A stretch of DNA of 64,000 nucleotides from Capsaspora owczarzaki ATCC 30864 (Eukaryota > Opisthokonta > Filasterea), in NCBI RefSeq assembly GCF_000151315.2, contig NW_011887295.1:372001-436000 (forward strand). The letters run 5' to 3'. Each line of letters opens with the position of its first letter. Positions within the stretch are counted from its first letter, which is position 1. Below, one piece after another: positions 43,137 to 54,587 of this stretch. The position numbers and the translations under genes are program-made. The notes beneath the pieces were generated by a model, which ran no database searches, was not told where the DNA came from, and worked only from the letters and a program-made list of their open reading frames with translations.

Positions 43137-45072
43137 ATGACCTTGCGCAGTGTGTCCACATTGAACAGAGCATGCGCGTCGGTCGTCGCGAGCGTGCGGC
43201 CACAGCCAGCGACCGAGCACCATCGCCGTCGCCTCGCATCCTCACTAGCGACGCATCTGGCATCGCGACGCGCTGAACCCCAGCAGCACCAGCAGCAGCA
43301 GACACCCGCCAAGTACTCGATTGCCATTGTCGGCGGCGGTCCAGCTGGCTTTTACGTTGCCCACCACCTGGTAAGTCCTCCTGATGCTCGTCAGTCTCTG
43401 CAATGTGTCTGTGCTCCATTCGAGTATCAAATCCGCATCAAGACTCTCGCTCGTGTGTGGCGAATGCAACACTGGAACTTCGGCTTGATCTTGCTTGGTC
43501 TTCTCGCTCTCACTCTGCGCATATTCCTTCTTCTGCCAGCTCAAACATCGCCAAGATATTACCGTCGACATCTTTGAACGGCTGCGGATGCCATTTGGAC
43601 TGGTGCGCTATGGCGTCGCTCCTGACCATCCCGAAGTCAAAGTACGGCAGACTGTCCTCTCAGATTTGCTCTCAGATTTGCTCTCAGATTTGCTGTTTTG
43701 GATTGTTGCCCTCGTCTCACCTGCTATTGTGTTCAATCAATTTCCACTCTCCCCCCCCCCCCAATAGAACGTCACCAATACATTCGAGCAAGTACTCGCC
43801 AATGACCGAACGCAGTACTTTGGAAACGTCGAGGTCGGCAAGGACATTGGCCTCAAGGAGTTGCAATCCCTCTACTCCGGGGTCGTGCTCACATACGGCG
43901 CAGAGAGCGACCAGCTTTTGAGCGTGCCGGGCGAGTTCCCAGGCCCTCGTTTGTCGGACAACAAGCACCCAAGTCTCGCCGAGTTGCACCAGGCGGATCG
44001 CAGCGCAGCCGCTTCGGGCGGCGTCATTTCCGCGCGGTCGTTCGTTGGCTGGTACAATGGCCACCCCGATCAAACTGCCCTCAATCCGTCATTGACACGC
44101 GGAGACACGGCCGTCGTTTTCGGTCAGGGCAACGTGTCGCTGGACATTGCGCGCATGCTGCTCGCTCCAATCGACGCACTGCAGCGCACGGACATGGCCG
44201 ACCATGCCCTTGCCGAGTTGCGGCGAAGCACAATCAAGCGCGTGGTGCTTGTTGGGCGGCGCGGTCCGTTGGAAGTTGCCTTCACGATCAAGGAGCTGCG
44301 CGAAATGACCAAACTCCCTGGCGTCGCATCCACATTGAAGCGTCTGGAACTCACCCCGGAAGAGGTGGCCTACTACAACAATGAGCGTCCTCGGAGACGC
44401 CTGACCGAGCTCCTGGTGTCGACCTCCGAGGCGGCCCAGAGTCTCACATTGACGCCCGACCAACGGCGGTGGGAACTCCTCTTCCAGCGCATGCCGGATG
44501 GCATCGTGCGCGATGCCGCGGGCAATGTCACAGGAGTGCGTCTGCGGCACACTGCGCTGCAAGGCGCGCCAGGATCGCGATCGGCGGTTGCTCTCGAACA
44601 AACCGAATTCATCCCTTGCTCGCTGGTGATTCGCAGCATTGGCTACCGAAGTCTGGCACTCCCAGAGCTGCCTTTCGACGCCCGCCGCGGCATCATTCCG
44701 AATATCAAGGGCCGAGTGGTCACCCCGTCTCAGCCTGGAGAACCGACCATTTTGCCGGGCCTGTACTGCGCCGGCTGGGTCAAGCACGGCCCGCTCGGCA
44801 TCATTGCCACCACCATGAACGATTCCTTTGCAACATCGAGTCTCATCCTCGACGACATTACCAAGCAAGCTTTGCCGCCGTCTCCGGTCGCATCTTCCGC
44901 CAGTCCGTCCGCCCTCCCCCAGTTTGTCTTTAACAAGCAGGCCTTCCTTGCAGCCAATGCCACCGAGTTGGCCGCAGGCACTGCTCAAGAAAGGCCCCGT
45001 ATTAAAATGCTGCATGCTGACCCCGCAACGTTGGCAGATGCTCAAAGCGAGACGGCGCACGGCGCAAACTAA
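43137..45072 (+). CDS. FDXR: Mitochondrial NADPH:adrenodoxin (ferredoxin) oxidoreductase
   Basis: Exons 43137-43370, 43540-43641 and 43768-45072, all phase 0, give 546 residues. The first about 55 residues are Arg/Ser/Ala-rich, a likely mitochondrial presequence. The FAD Rossmann motif follows in '[19 protein letters not shown]'. Exon joins restore '[20 protein letters not shown]' and '[10 protein letters not shown]'. Then come '[10 protein letters not shown]', the NADPH site '[16 protein letters not shown]', '[19 protein letters not shown]' and the C-terminal '[19 protein letters not shown]'. The enzyme passes electrons from NADPH to mitochondrial ferredoxin for Fe-S cluster, heme A or sterol chemistry. 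The tail after about residue 500 is a divergent extension. Confidence 0.95.
43659..43694. repeat. 12-bp unit (CTCAGATTTGCT) three times in an FDXR intron
   Basis: Three perfect tandem copies lie at the start of the second FDXR intron (43642-43767). The intron ends with a C-rich tract and AATAG acceptor. Confidence 0.9.
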
Positions 45073-45245
45073 CACCAGCAAGAATTGCTTTAACAAACAA
45101 ACAAAATTGCAAAGAAGTATAATCCTAAATGATACAACCGTAATAAACGCAGCAACAAAACAAAAGAAACAAGCAAATTCAACCAAAAAAAAACGCAATT
45201 CATAAAAACCAAAATTGCTCGAAAAACCAAGGCACTCCTTTTCAT

Positions 45246-46955
45246 CTACTTTGACTTTTTGTCAGCTTCAATCGGATACAAACGAAGCTCGAGACGCTCA
45301 AGACCACCGGTCTTGACTTCAAGGACGCTGCCTAGAACGTAGCACAGGAACATGACGACCACAGTCCACGGGTAGAGCCACGAAATGTACATGTGAATCG
45401 CGAAATCGACGGCGAAAAAGATGGCCGATCCAATGTGCCACCGCAGAGCGCGGGCTTCATCCGTGGGCACGGGTGTGCCAAAGCTCCGAGCGCCAACGGG
45501 TTTCGAGTAGAATTCCTTCAGCCGCTGCTCCTTTTCGGCCCACACCTTGGCGCACCATTCGCCAACACGGCCTTCATCGTCCGTCGGGGGCAGCTCGCTC
45601 ATCGGGTAACGCTTGATGTGCACGTGAGTCTGCGATGGCATGGTGCCGTGGAGCACGGCAAACTCGGAGCGCGGCACAATCGGGTCGTACGCGATCGTCA
45701 TGTCGTAGATGGCCTCCAGGTCGCTCCCCAGCGTGCGCACCATGTGCGTAAAGCCCTTGACGCGCGGGTGCATGACGCAGTGGTAATGCGGGAGGCTCTG
45801 CTTTTGAGCAAAGTGATGGCTGCGCAGCGCCGTGGAGCGCTCGAGGTCGGTGCCCTCTGGGAAGATCAGAATTTGGTACTTGAGCTGCTGGCGCAAAAAG
45901 TGGCGCAGCATGTCTGTGAGGTACGCCTCGTCCTTGTCCCATCGCCGGTCCAAGAAGACAAAGTTGAACATTTGCATGGCGGGCCCAGCGAGCGGGATGT
46001 GCTTCAAGGGTGCCTTGAGCAGGATGCGTTCGTTTTCGAGCGATCCTTGGCGCAGCAGCACCGGCCACAAGAACATCCAATCCAGGCGGGTGCGGTGGTT
46101 TGGCGTCATGATCATCTTTTCGTGGTCTCGAATCTGGTCGCCGTAGATCGAGTACTTGATGCCAAACACGTACTCTGTCGCAATAAACACACAAGATCGA
46201 TTCGTTTTTTTGAGTTGCCAAATTTCAGCAATTTACGACCAGAGCTCGAATTTCGCGTTTAGCTGTATCTTGGTTGCTTACCGAACAGCAGCTGCACTCG
46301 TCACAGAGATGAACGACGCGCAAGAAGGGCAGAACCAGCCATACAAACACAAAACAGCATGACCAGACACTGAGTGAGTGGGACTGAGTGACTCGACTGA
46401 CTTGGGCATTGTCCGTTTAGCAGATTGCTGACGGATTTCACAATTCACAGCATGTTCACCAGCGCAGCTTCATTCCCAACTGCCCGCCTCGCTCATCACC
46501 AAGCATCAGTAACTTGCTGTTGCTGAGCCCATGTTTGGAGCGACGGGAGTGTGGAAGCGCTGGCCACGACCCCGCCCCGCGCGCCCGACCACAGCGAGCA
46601 AACGGGAAAAACTTACGATCGGCATTTGGAACCAGACCTTCTGGAGGAGACTGACGCAGCGGTGGTACCAGCGCGGGGAGATGTAGAGCAGCGGGAAGAA
46701 GAGCATCACGTAAATGTAGCAGTATGCCATCGACAGGATGAGCATCAGCATGAACGTGGCGCCGCGCAGCCGCTGGAGCGGGGTCGGCGGAGCGGCATTC
46801 AAGCGGCGGGTCTCGGTGACGTGCCCAAGCGCCTCCTGCACGCCCGTGTGCTCGCGGAAGTGCGTCTCGAGGTCGGCAATGGACAGGGACGACGATGACA
46901 AGGGGTTGGTGGACGCTTCGGCCCCCGTCGGTGGCGCCTCGCGGGATGTTCGCAT
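45246..46955 (-). CDS. Lysophospholipid acyltransferase, LCLAT1/AGPAT (lysocardiolipin) type
   Basis: Exons 46617-46955 and 45246-46172 join in phase 0, using the acceptor that ends CAGAG, to 421 residues. Two hydrophobic segments lie in residues 60-110. Acyltransferase motif I is 'NHRTRLDWMFLWPVLLRQG' (HX4D). Motif III is 'ILIFPEGTDLERS', followed by 'HPRVKGFTHMVRTL' and 'YDMTIAYDP'. Then come 'HVHIKRYPMSELP', 'WCAKVWAEKEQRLKEFYSKP' and a C-terminal membrane pair. This order matches animal LCLAT1, which remodels cardiolipin and phosphatidylinositol in ER and mitochondria-associated membranes, although AGPAT3-5 are close relatives. The C-terminus ends in basic 'EADKKSK', a possible ER-retention-like tail. 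It converges with FDXR (173 bp between stops). Confidence 0.87.
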
Positions 46956-47248
46956 TCGATTGAAATTGGACTGAGTTCGAAGGCGAAGGCAAAAAAAAAA
47001 AAAAAAAGCGCTCAGAAGCAAAGAGGTCGCAGATTTACAGTAGATTTGTTGATTTCAGGGAAGGGAAATGAATGGGTTGATTGTTTTTGAATTCAAACAA
47101 AAACAGCCACTTTGGCGAAAAAGGAAGACATGAAACATGCAACACACACAAAACACACAAAACAGTCAAAAAGAGTTAAAAAGTACAGCGACCCCCGACT
47201 AGACCACGGGGTCGGAAAAGCAGGGGGGGGGGGGAAACACTTTGACCT

Positions 47249-48679
47249 TTAAATGTCGTCAATGTCAAAGTCGTCTTCGGCGGCGGCGGCGGCAGGTGCG
47301 GGAGCGGCGGGAGCCTTGCTGCTCGAGGAAGCAGACGAGCTGGACGAAGCGGGAGCCTTGCCATTGCTCTTGGCTGGCGTCTCCTCCTCGGATTCGTCCT
47401 CGTCGTCGTCGTCGCCCTCTTCCTCGTCGTCCTCATCGTCATCGTCTTCCTCGTCGGCAGTCTTGAGCCAGGTCACAAAGGTGGCAGCGGCCTTGTGAAT
47501 CTCCTTGCTCACTTCTTCGCTGACATACTTGGTGGAGGGCTTGTCGTTCCAGCGAATAATCTCGGCCTCGTCGAGAATGTCATTGTCGTACATGGCCTTG
47601 AGGATGTGGCTCGTCTTGGGCAGCAGGGTGGCGCGGTACAGCTCGATGAGAGCCTCCAGGGCGCCAAGCACGTAGCGTTGCGCGCGCTTGTTCTCATCAG
47701 TCAGCTTGACAAAGAACTGGCTGCACTTGGGGATTTGCTGGAGGATGGCCTCGTTGAAGCAGACTTCGACGAGGACGCCGGCAGCCTTCTCCTTGATTTC
47801 GAGGCGCTCGGCCTCGGCCTGGATTTGGTTGGCGGTGCGAGCGACGGCGCCAGCAGCCGGCTTGGCGGCGCAGGTCGACGACGACGCAAAGTTGAAGAAA
47901 ATGTTGATGCGCTTCTTCTCGGGGAGCTCGAGCTCCTCGCTGTGGGTCAGCTTGGACACGCTCTCGCCAAGCGTGGCGTTCAGCTCGTGGCGACGCGCGG
48001 CAACCGCGTCGGCGCTCGTGTCCACAGACCAGTCGCCATCGTCCTCGTCCTCTTCTTCCTTGTGCTTGTGCTTGTGCTTCTTGTCCGACTTTTCGCCCTT
48101 TTCGGCCTTGTCGCCCTTGTCGGCCTTGTCGTGCTTGGACGACTTTTTGGAGGGCGAGGGAGCAGCAGAGCCGTCGAGGGCCTTGCTGGCCTCGCGCTGC
48201 GACTCGTGTTCGTTCTTGGTCGTGGCCAGCGCTCCGGACGAAGGAGGGTTTTTGAGAATGAACGTGGTCAGCTTGTGGCGCATGTCAACCATGTTCTTGG
48301 CGCCGCAGGCAGCGCACTTTTGCCAGATCTGCTGCGCCTTGTCCAGCAGAAGCTCCGTCTCAGGGTTTTGGCAGCTCTTGCACAGCACAAAGCGCGAGAT
48401 GAAGCCGTCCAGAAGCGTCTGGAGCTTTTCGGCGTCGTGCGCGCCATTCACAACATAACGCGAGATCTTGTCGTCCATCTGCGTCTGCGCACCAAGCTCG
48501 CAGCCAAAGTACTTGCAAGTGTACTCTGGCGGGCGAGCAAGACACTTGGCAACGTCCGACATGTTGACAATGACAGTCTTGATGCCGTTGCCCTTGCCTT
48601 CAATCTTGGACTGCAGACGGGGCATCTTGTAACGGTAGAACGCATCGTTCACCGCGCGGTTGATGTTGACGTTCGCCAT
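47249..48679 (-). CDS. EIF5: Translation initiation factor eIF5
   Basis: A single-exon frame of 476 residues. The start at 48679 gives 'MANVNINRAVNDAFYRYKMP', close to the family N-terminus that carries the GAP Arg (here in 'FYRYKMPRL'). Residues about 98-135 form the C2-C2 zinc finger ('LCKSCQNPETELLLDKAQ', 'KCAACGAKNMVDM'). A Lys/Asp/Glu-rich linker with 'DKADKGDKAEKGEKSDKKHK' follows. Residues about 270-430 form the HEAT-like W2/eIF5C domain with 'EVCFNEAILQQIPKCSQFF'. The end is very acidic, then Ala/Ser-rich ('EDDFDIDDI'). eIF5 activates GTP hydrolysis by eIF2 at start-codon recognition; the W2 domain binds eIF2beta, eIF1 and eIF3c. Confidence 0.95.
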   Translation of the reverse strand: MANVNINRAVNDAFYRYKMPRLQSKIEGKGNGIKTVIVNMSDVAKCLARPPEYTCKYFGCELGAQTQMDDKISRYVVNGAHDAEKLQTLLDGFISRFVLCKSCQNPETELLLDKAQQIWQKCAACGAKNMVDMRHKLTTFILKNPPSSGALATTKNEHESQREASKALDGSAAPSPSKKSSKHDKADKGDKAEKGEKSDKKHKHKHKEEEDEDDGDWSVDTSADAVAARRHELNATLGESVSKLTHSEELELPEKKRINIFFNFASSSTCAAKPAAGAVARTANQIQAEAERLEIKEKAAGVLVEVCFNEAILQQIPKCSQFFVKLTDENKRAQRYVLGALEALIELYRATLLPKTSHILKAMYDNDILDEAEIIRWNDKPSTKYVSEEVSKEIHKAAATFVTWLKTADEEDDDDEDDEEEGDDDDEDESEEETPAKSNGKAPASSSSSASSSSKAPAAPAPAAAAAEDDFDIDDI

Positions 48680-50885
48680 GGTTTGGAAAAGAAAAAAATC
48701 AAAAAGTCTCGGTGAAAAGGTTTTTTGAAAAAGAGCGAAAACGGAGGCGGGGGGGGGGGAATCAAAGATATGGCGCGAAAAAGAGTGTGGAGAACAAAAA
48801 AAAAACGAAACGGAAAAAACAGACCAAAGGAGGGGGAAAAAAAGGAAAGGGGGGAAAAGAGATTTAGCAAAAATCAGAAAACGGCCTGGAGTCGAGGAGG
48901 GGGACAACGAAGTGCGACGAAAGTCGTCGGAGGAGGAAAGGACGTTGTGGACGAACGAATTTTTGCGAGATGGAACGAGCTGCCGCTACCGGAGCACGGA
49001 GCAGAAGCTGTTGAAAAGGGAAGGGAACCAACAACAAGTGTGGTAGATTCAGAAACGAAGCGCGCGGCAGAGCAAGCAGCGTGCAACGGTGGCGGGATGG
49101 TTTTCGGTGAGGCGCAAGCAAAACGAGCGACGACGTGACGACGGCAAGTGGATTCGGCGGCGAAACTTGCGATGGAAGATGGTGTGCTTTGTGTATGCGT
49201 TTGGGTTGGATGCATACGACAACAGAGACGTTGGCAGCGAGCAAAGAGGGAAAGTGGCGAGTTGAAGCTTTTTCTCAAAGGGACTTGACCAGAGAACGAA
49301 AAAGGAAGAACGAGTCGGTGGCGCTCTGCATGACGAGTTGATGGACGCACAATATCAAGCAGACAGAGTGAGGGTTGATGGTGAGTGCACATACAAAAGG
49401 CATTATCGGACGTAACAGCCAACAGAGACGTAAGAAAGGAAGACAGATAAAACGAGAGCAAAAACAAAGCGATGGCTGGACGACGAAGAGAGAACGTCGA
49501 GAGCCGCTGCGAGGCATGACCCGTAACCGTGTGTACAAGGCACAACAAAAAGCGATGTGTCACAACGAGTCCAGGCTCACAGACTCAACGATAACGGAAG
49601 CGAGCAAAGACAAAATAAAATAATAAAACATGCTCCAGCCAAGACGCGTTCCTTGGCTTTTAAAAAAAGGCTGCATTTTGGTGCTTCAAATGTGGCTTCG
49701 TTGCTGTCTCTGTCATCACGGTGGCTCAGGTGTTGTACAGAAAGCAACGAGCGTATCTGACAACGGAAGGAAAGGGGGGGGGAAAACGTCGCAAAAACAT
49801 TCGCAGTGGAACATGATGTTGCAATTCTGATGCAAAAAAAAAAAAAAAAAAAAAAATCAGGTTTCAAAAAAAAAAAAAAAAAAAAGGAGGAAAACGCAAT
49901 GGACGGCGTGGTCCGTTCTGGCTTTGTTCGTTGTTTTTGGTGCTTCTGCTGCCTCACGACGAGGGGTCGGCGTGAGAGGGGGTGAACAAGGCGTCCTCGT
50001 TTGATGTATCTCAATGCCAAAAACGCTCGCAGTGTCCACGGAGCAGGGGAGAGAAAGAAGGGAAAGCTGCGGCCGAGACGAAAAAGCATGGACTGACGCA
50101 GCAAAGAGCGCGGTTCAAGCCTCGATCACGATGAGTGATGACGAGACGTGGAAGTGTGGGGGGTCACCCCAGAGCAAGATCAGGCCTTGGCCCCAAAGGG
50201 TGATGGGGGGAGGGGAAAGCAGGAGAGAAGAGAGGAGAAGGCAGGCGAAGAAAGAAAAAAAAAAAAAAACACGAGGAAAAAAGTCCTTACAGAAAAATAA
50301 AAAAGCAAAAATGAATGAAAGGCCATCGCCCAAATTTGCATGACAAGTGTATTGGCGAGATGATTGATCGGTGGATGCATCAAAGGGGAAAAACGGACTT
50401 GTGATCGGATCTCAACGGACAGTGCTCTCGTTGATCCTTCAGTGCCTTTCGGTGCCACCCACACACAGGCGGGCGTTTATATTCACGTTTTGGCGCAAGT
50501 GGAATTGGAAATTACGAATAATGTATTAAATTTCTCTTGCTAATAAATAATGACCGCCACGATGAACAAATCCCACAAGCACCTCGACCTCGCTGAAAGC
50601 GAAAAGAGAGACACAATTATCAAGTCAATCGACCTCAATGTCCCAATGCTCATCATCAAATCATCAACGGGCTCTGGTGGAAAAACCACCTGCCTCGTTG
50701 GAACACTCAGACCGCTTTGATTAGCGGCACAATGCAGCATCATCAGGAACGTCTTGGAAGAACAATGATACAAATCGAACGATGGTTTATTCAACTCATA
50801 ATGTGTTGACAATGGATTGCCAAAGCTGAGAAAGATGACAGCGCAGTTTTTAGTTTCTTCTTCTTTTCCCTTGTTTTATCCCGCA
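48680..50885. other. Divergent intergenic region, eIF5 (-) to P-loop ATPase (+)
   Basis: 2.2 kb with no confident gene. It is purine-rich on the plus strand near 48700-49100, with A runs near 49834-49856 and 49867-49885, and again at 50250-50270. A 56-residue frame at 50550-50720 (+) contains the Walker-A-like 'STGSGGKTTCLVG' and might be a fragment related to the downstream ATPase. It has no other support. Confidence 0.55.
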
Positions 50886-52151
50886 ATGTCGACTCCGGCT
50901 CCAGCTGCGGCTCCAGCTGCGGCCCCGGATCAGCAGCAGCCAGCTTTTCGGCGTGTGTTCGGTTTCATCGGCGGCGCGGTCGCCAACACGGTCGCCACAT
51001 TTATTATTTTGGTTGTGGCGGCTTTCGTTGCTCGGCACGTGCTGGACAACAAGAACACGATCGCCAAGACCCACTCGCCCGAAGTCGTTCAAGCTCGCAT
51101 GCTCGCACGCTTCGAGGCCGGCTCCGTCATCCCGCCCGTCAGAAAGTCCCACATCGATCGCCCGGATGTTGTTGCGATGCTTGAAGGGGTGCTGCGCCCC
51201 AAGGAGATGACGCGCTACCCCGTCGTCGTTGGCGAAACAGGCTGCGGCAAGACCAGCGCCGTCCTCGACGCCATCCGACCCAACCGCACTGGCATTGTCT
51301 ACCACATTGTCAAAAGCGAGGTGTTAGTCTCGGTGCCGGGTCTACTGGCGGGGTCTCTCGCATTTGAGCCCAACCAATTCAAATTCGCAGACGCCTATCT
51401 CGTTGACCGTGGCGCGACCTTGAAAGACAAACCGGCCGAGGAACCATTCAAGAGTTGGGAGGCTCTTGTTGCTGATCTCGAGATCGTCGCCGCACAGTTC
51501 AAGGCCAAGCACGGTCATCCTGCCACGCTCGTCATCGACGCCGTAGACATGATCGCAAAGAAGGGGCCCGAACTGTTGCATGTGATTCAAGATTTTGCCA
51601 AGTCGGCTGCGGACGCCAACCTGCTCAATGTTGTTCTCGTCACCAGCGATGGTTCGACTCTGCCCGCGCTCAAGGAATCGTCAGCAATGACTCGTGCTCG
51701 CGTTGTCGAAGTGGGTGATCTCACCGACCAACAAGCTGTCACATATCTGGTGCGTCGTGACATCCACGAGGATTTGGCCAAGCGTGCGGTCGCTGAGATT
51801 GCTGGTGGGCGTCTCATTCTGCTCAACAATCTAGCAGACGACCTTCAGTTCAAGACTGTGGAACAGATCTCCACTCAGCTCTCCATTCAAACTGCAGACT
51901 CCCTTCAAGACGTCATTGATTATTCCGAGATGCACAACGCAACATCTGCCGTTCACAAGTCACTCTGCGATCTCACTCACGGTGCTCTGCACATTGACAT
52001 CGTGCACCGCGCTCTGGGGAAAGACCTCACCAAAAAGCTCCTCGCCACCAACATCAACATTCTCGCTTACCATCCCAACGACACGTACACCCTTCACTCG
52101 CGCCACGTTCAACGCTCCGTGTCTACCCTGCTGAACTGCACGAGACCGTAG
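50886..52151 (+). CDS. Membrane-anchored P-loop (AAA/STAND-like) ATPase
   Basis: Intronless, 421 residues from the ATG that starts 'MSTPAPAAAPAAAPDQQQ'; two in-frame ATG or near-ATG starts lie upstream. Residues about 33-54 ('VANTVATFIILVVAAFVAR') form one membrane span. The ATPase part has 'HIDRPDVVAMLEGVL', Walker A 'VVGETGCGKTSAVLD' near residue 118, Walker B 'ATLVIDAVDMI' near 220, a sensor-like 'NVVLVTSDG', and a lid containing 'DLTDQQAVTYLVRRDI'. The layout resembles the single-span, mitochondrial or ER-facing P-loop ATPases often expanded in fungi and protists; cellular role is unknown. An AATAAA signal lies near 52275. Confidence 0.7.
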   Translation: MSTPAPAAAPAAAPDQQQPAFRRVFGFIGGAVANTVATFIILVVAAFVARHVLDNKNTIAKTHSPEVVQARMLARFEAGSVIPPVRKSHIDRPDVVAMLEGVLRPKEMTRYPVVVGETGCGKTSAVLDAIRPNRTGIVYHIVKSEVLVSVPGLLAGSLAFEPNQFKFADAYLVDRGATLKDKPAEEPFKSWEALVADLEIVAAQFKAKHGHPATLVIDAVDMIAKKGPELLHVIQDFAKSAADANLLNVVLVTSDGSTLPALKESSAMTRARVVEVGDLTDQQAVTYLVRRDIHEDLAKRAVAEIAGGRLILLNNLADDLQFKTVEQISTQLSIQTADSLQDVIDYSEMHNATSAVHKSLCDLTHGALHIDIVHRALGKDLTKKLLATNINILAYHPNDTYTLHSRHVQRSVSTLLNCTRP

Positions 52152-53190
52152 GGCCGTCCCTTGTTTCTGGCTTCTTGAGCCATCTTCAAGCGTTCACCCT
52201 CTGCCAACGCTCGCTTTCGTGTGTTGCAATGCGTTCTCAGCATCTGTATTGTATCTTGAAGACGTCGCTCTGAGAATAAAAAGCCAATTGTAAAGTTTAT
52301 CGGCATTCTCGATGCTCGTTGAGCGGACGACTTGCTTTGCATGGGTGCGTGAGTGCATGAGTGGTCTTTGATATCCCCGACACACAAAAATACCAACGGC
52401 GATGAACTTGTTTTCTTTCAGAGAAAAGAAAAATATTCCTCATCGTCTACCACTTGCAAATCACTCTTTATGTATGCAGCTCTAGGGATGCCATTCACTG
52501 CATACCTCGGTGGCTGGTCTGGTTCGAGACGTACGCATAATTGCCAGCCAATATTGTTTGAATTCTCGTTTTGAGACAATAGCTCGAACACAAGCCGCGA
52601 CAAGTTGCAAAGCTGGAAATTTTGCATGACGAGAGAAGTGCGACCGCCGGATCAACATTCATGGAGGGGCGGGGTGGAGGGAGACGACAGAGAACGCGGC
52701 CAAGACGCAACGAACAACTACAACGCTTACCCGCTGCGAAGCTGGGCCCGGAAAGCCTGCTTCCGTTGCTGTGCGCTTGCCATCGGACTCCATCTGATAG
52801 AAACACCCAATCACAGGAGCGAAACAGCAGAAGCTAACAAGAAACCAAGCAAAGAAAAGACTGGCGCGCATTTGGGTTTTTTTTGTTTGTTTGTTTTTTT
52901 GTTTTGTTTTTTTCTTGCCAAGACCAAGATCCGTCCACCTCCTGTCACTGCATGAAGCGGTACTGGTACCCGCTGAGAAGAAACATGTCTCGAGTACCAC
53001 TGGAGCAAGGGGTAGGTCACTTGTCAACAAATTTGCAATGAGTTTGAACGAAGGGGGGGGGTTTTGTTCGGTTTCAATAAATAGTAGACGCAGTATGGCA
53101 ACTCGGAATTGCAGACACAAACATTGCAGGGACAGCTTGAGGACGAGCACTAGATCTACACACGCGCTGCCCCGTTGGTGTCAACCGATG
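52152..53190. other. Intergenic spacer between convergent ATPase and SYS1
   Basis: About 1.0 kb without a supportable gene. AT-rich near 52400-52450, with a GTTT/T-rich run at 52877-52915. Both flanking genes end here. Confidence 0.55.
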
Positions 53191-53984
53191 CTATAACTCG
53201 CCCAGGCGAGCACCAAGAATCGGAATGGCCGAGAGCTCATTCTGCATGCAAATGAACTCTCCGGTAACAGTCATGAAGGCGAGCGATGCGACATTGACCA
53301 GCCACCACGACACGCTCCAAGGGAAGCCACCGTAGACGGTCGAGAAGACGAGATGCAAGAGATGAAACGTTGCGGCGAAATCGAGGCACTGCTTTGCTCG
53401 CCTGACGATGAGCAATAGCCAGATGGATCTGCGCACACAATTGGCAGAATTAGAAGACAAGATGTCAAACAAGGAGACACACAGGATGAATAGACACGTC
53501 GCAGAATGTGCCAACATGACAATTGCCAATCGTAGGCAACGCACCGCCAAACAACCCACCCAAAGCACCCTTGCTTTGTCGGTGACTTGCACTCGCTTAG
53601 CATAACTCACCCGATAAACGAGTTCACGAGCATGAGAGCGGCGGCCAGCCACCAGGACAGCTCGCCGTTGACGAGAGGCACAATGATGACGCCCGCGCGG
53701 TTTTGCAGCGAGACGCCCAGCGCCTGTGCAGCCTCGTCTGCCGAGGAAGATGACGCCGAGGAGCTTGATTGGGCAGATCCGTCGTGAGACGAGAGGTGCT
53801 GGACGCCGAAGAGCAGGTCGAGCGAGATGGTCTCCTTGCCGAGGCCTTCGCCCTGCTGGTGAAGATGCAGCAGCGCACTCGCGACCATCACCAAGATCTG
53901 CAGAGTCATGTACATGCATGCCTGCAGCGTTAGGATTTGACTTATAATGAGCAGCGGATCCCAGACATAGGATCTGAAACGCAT
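53191..53984 (-). CDS. SYS1: SYS1, Golgi integral membrane trafficking protein
   Basis: Exons 53611-53984 and 53191-53428 join to 203 residues. The start 'MRFRSYVWDPLLIISQILTL' matches the strongly conserved SYS1 N-terminus ('FRSYVWDPLLIxSQI'). After the intron come 'VRRAKQCLDFAATFHLLHL', 'FPWSVSWWLVNVASLAFMTV' and 'GEFICMQNELSAIPI', also family hallmarks. Four hydrophobic spans are visible. SYS1 anchors Arl3/ARFRP1 at the trans-Golgi and so recruits Arl1 and golgins. A Ser/Ala-rich insert of about 25 residues sits in the first luminal or cytosolic loop. Confidence 0.93.
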
Positions 53985-54250
53985 TCTGGTTTGGCGTTCA
54001 ACAGCGAATGGACTGGCGGTTTGGTCGGGCTGTGTTCCCAAATACAGACACAAACAAAAGCTGCTGAGGCAATACAGATGTATGTGTGGATTCAATCAGA
54101 GAGACAAAAACCAGCGACACGGCACGACGAACGGCCGAGAACGCAAAACTGATCAAACGAATTTTCAACACCAGCAAGTCCGCTGTCTGTCTCCATCCAC
54201 AAAGCATCGGATGGAGCCCCACACTATCACCCACTTGGCAAGAATAACTC

Positions 54251-54556
54251 TTAGAGATCGACAAGCTGCTGCTCGCGCGTACTCGCAAAGCGAAGCTTGA
54301 ACTTAAAGTCGGCTTGCAGCGCCTGCGCATCGCTCAGCCAGCTCTCCATCTCATCCATTGTTTCGAAACAAACTTGAACGGTGCTGACGGACGTGGAAAA
54401 GATGAGGGTTCGCAAGGATGCATCGATGGCAAAGGCATGACCTGACCCAGCCGATTGGGGAGGCGTTGGTCGCGCAGCAGCATCTGGGGAGGCTGACGAG
54501 ACACTGCGGGTCGAGCTGGTCGAGCTATCAGAGCTAACGACACTCGCTCGCAAGAA

Positions 54557-54587
<31 letters not shown>

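Noticed and set aside
47249-48715. 406-codon plus-strand frame overlapping eIF5
   Set aside because: Exact antisense shadow of eIF5, Leu/Val/Arg-rich, no independent support.
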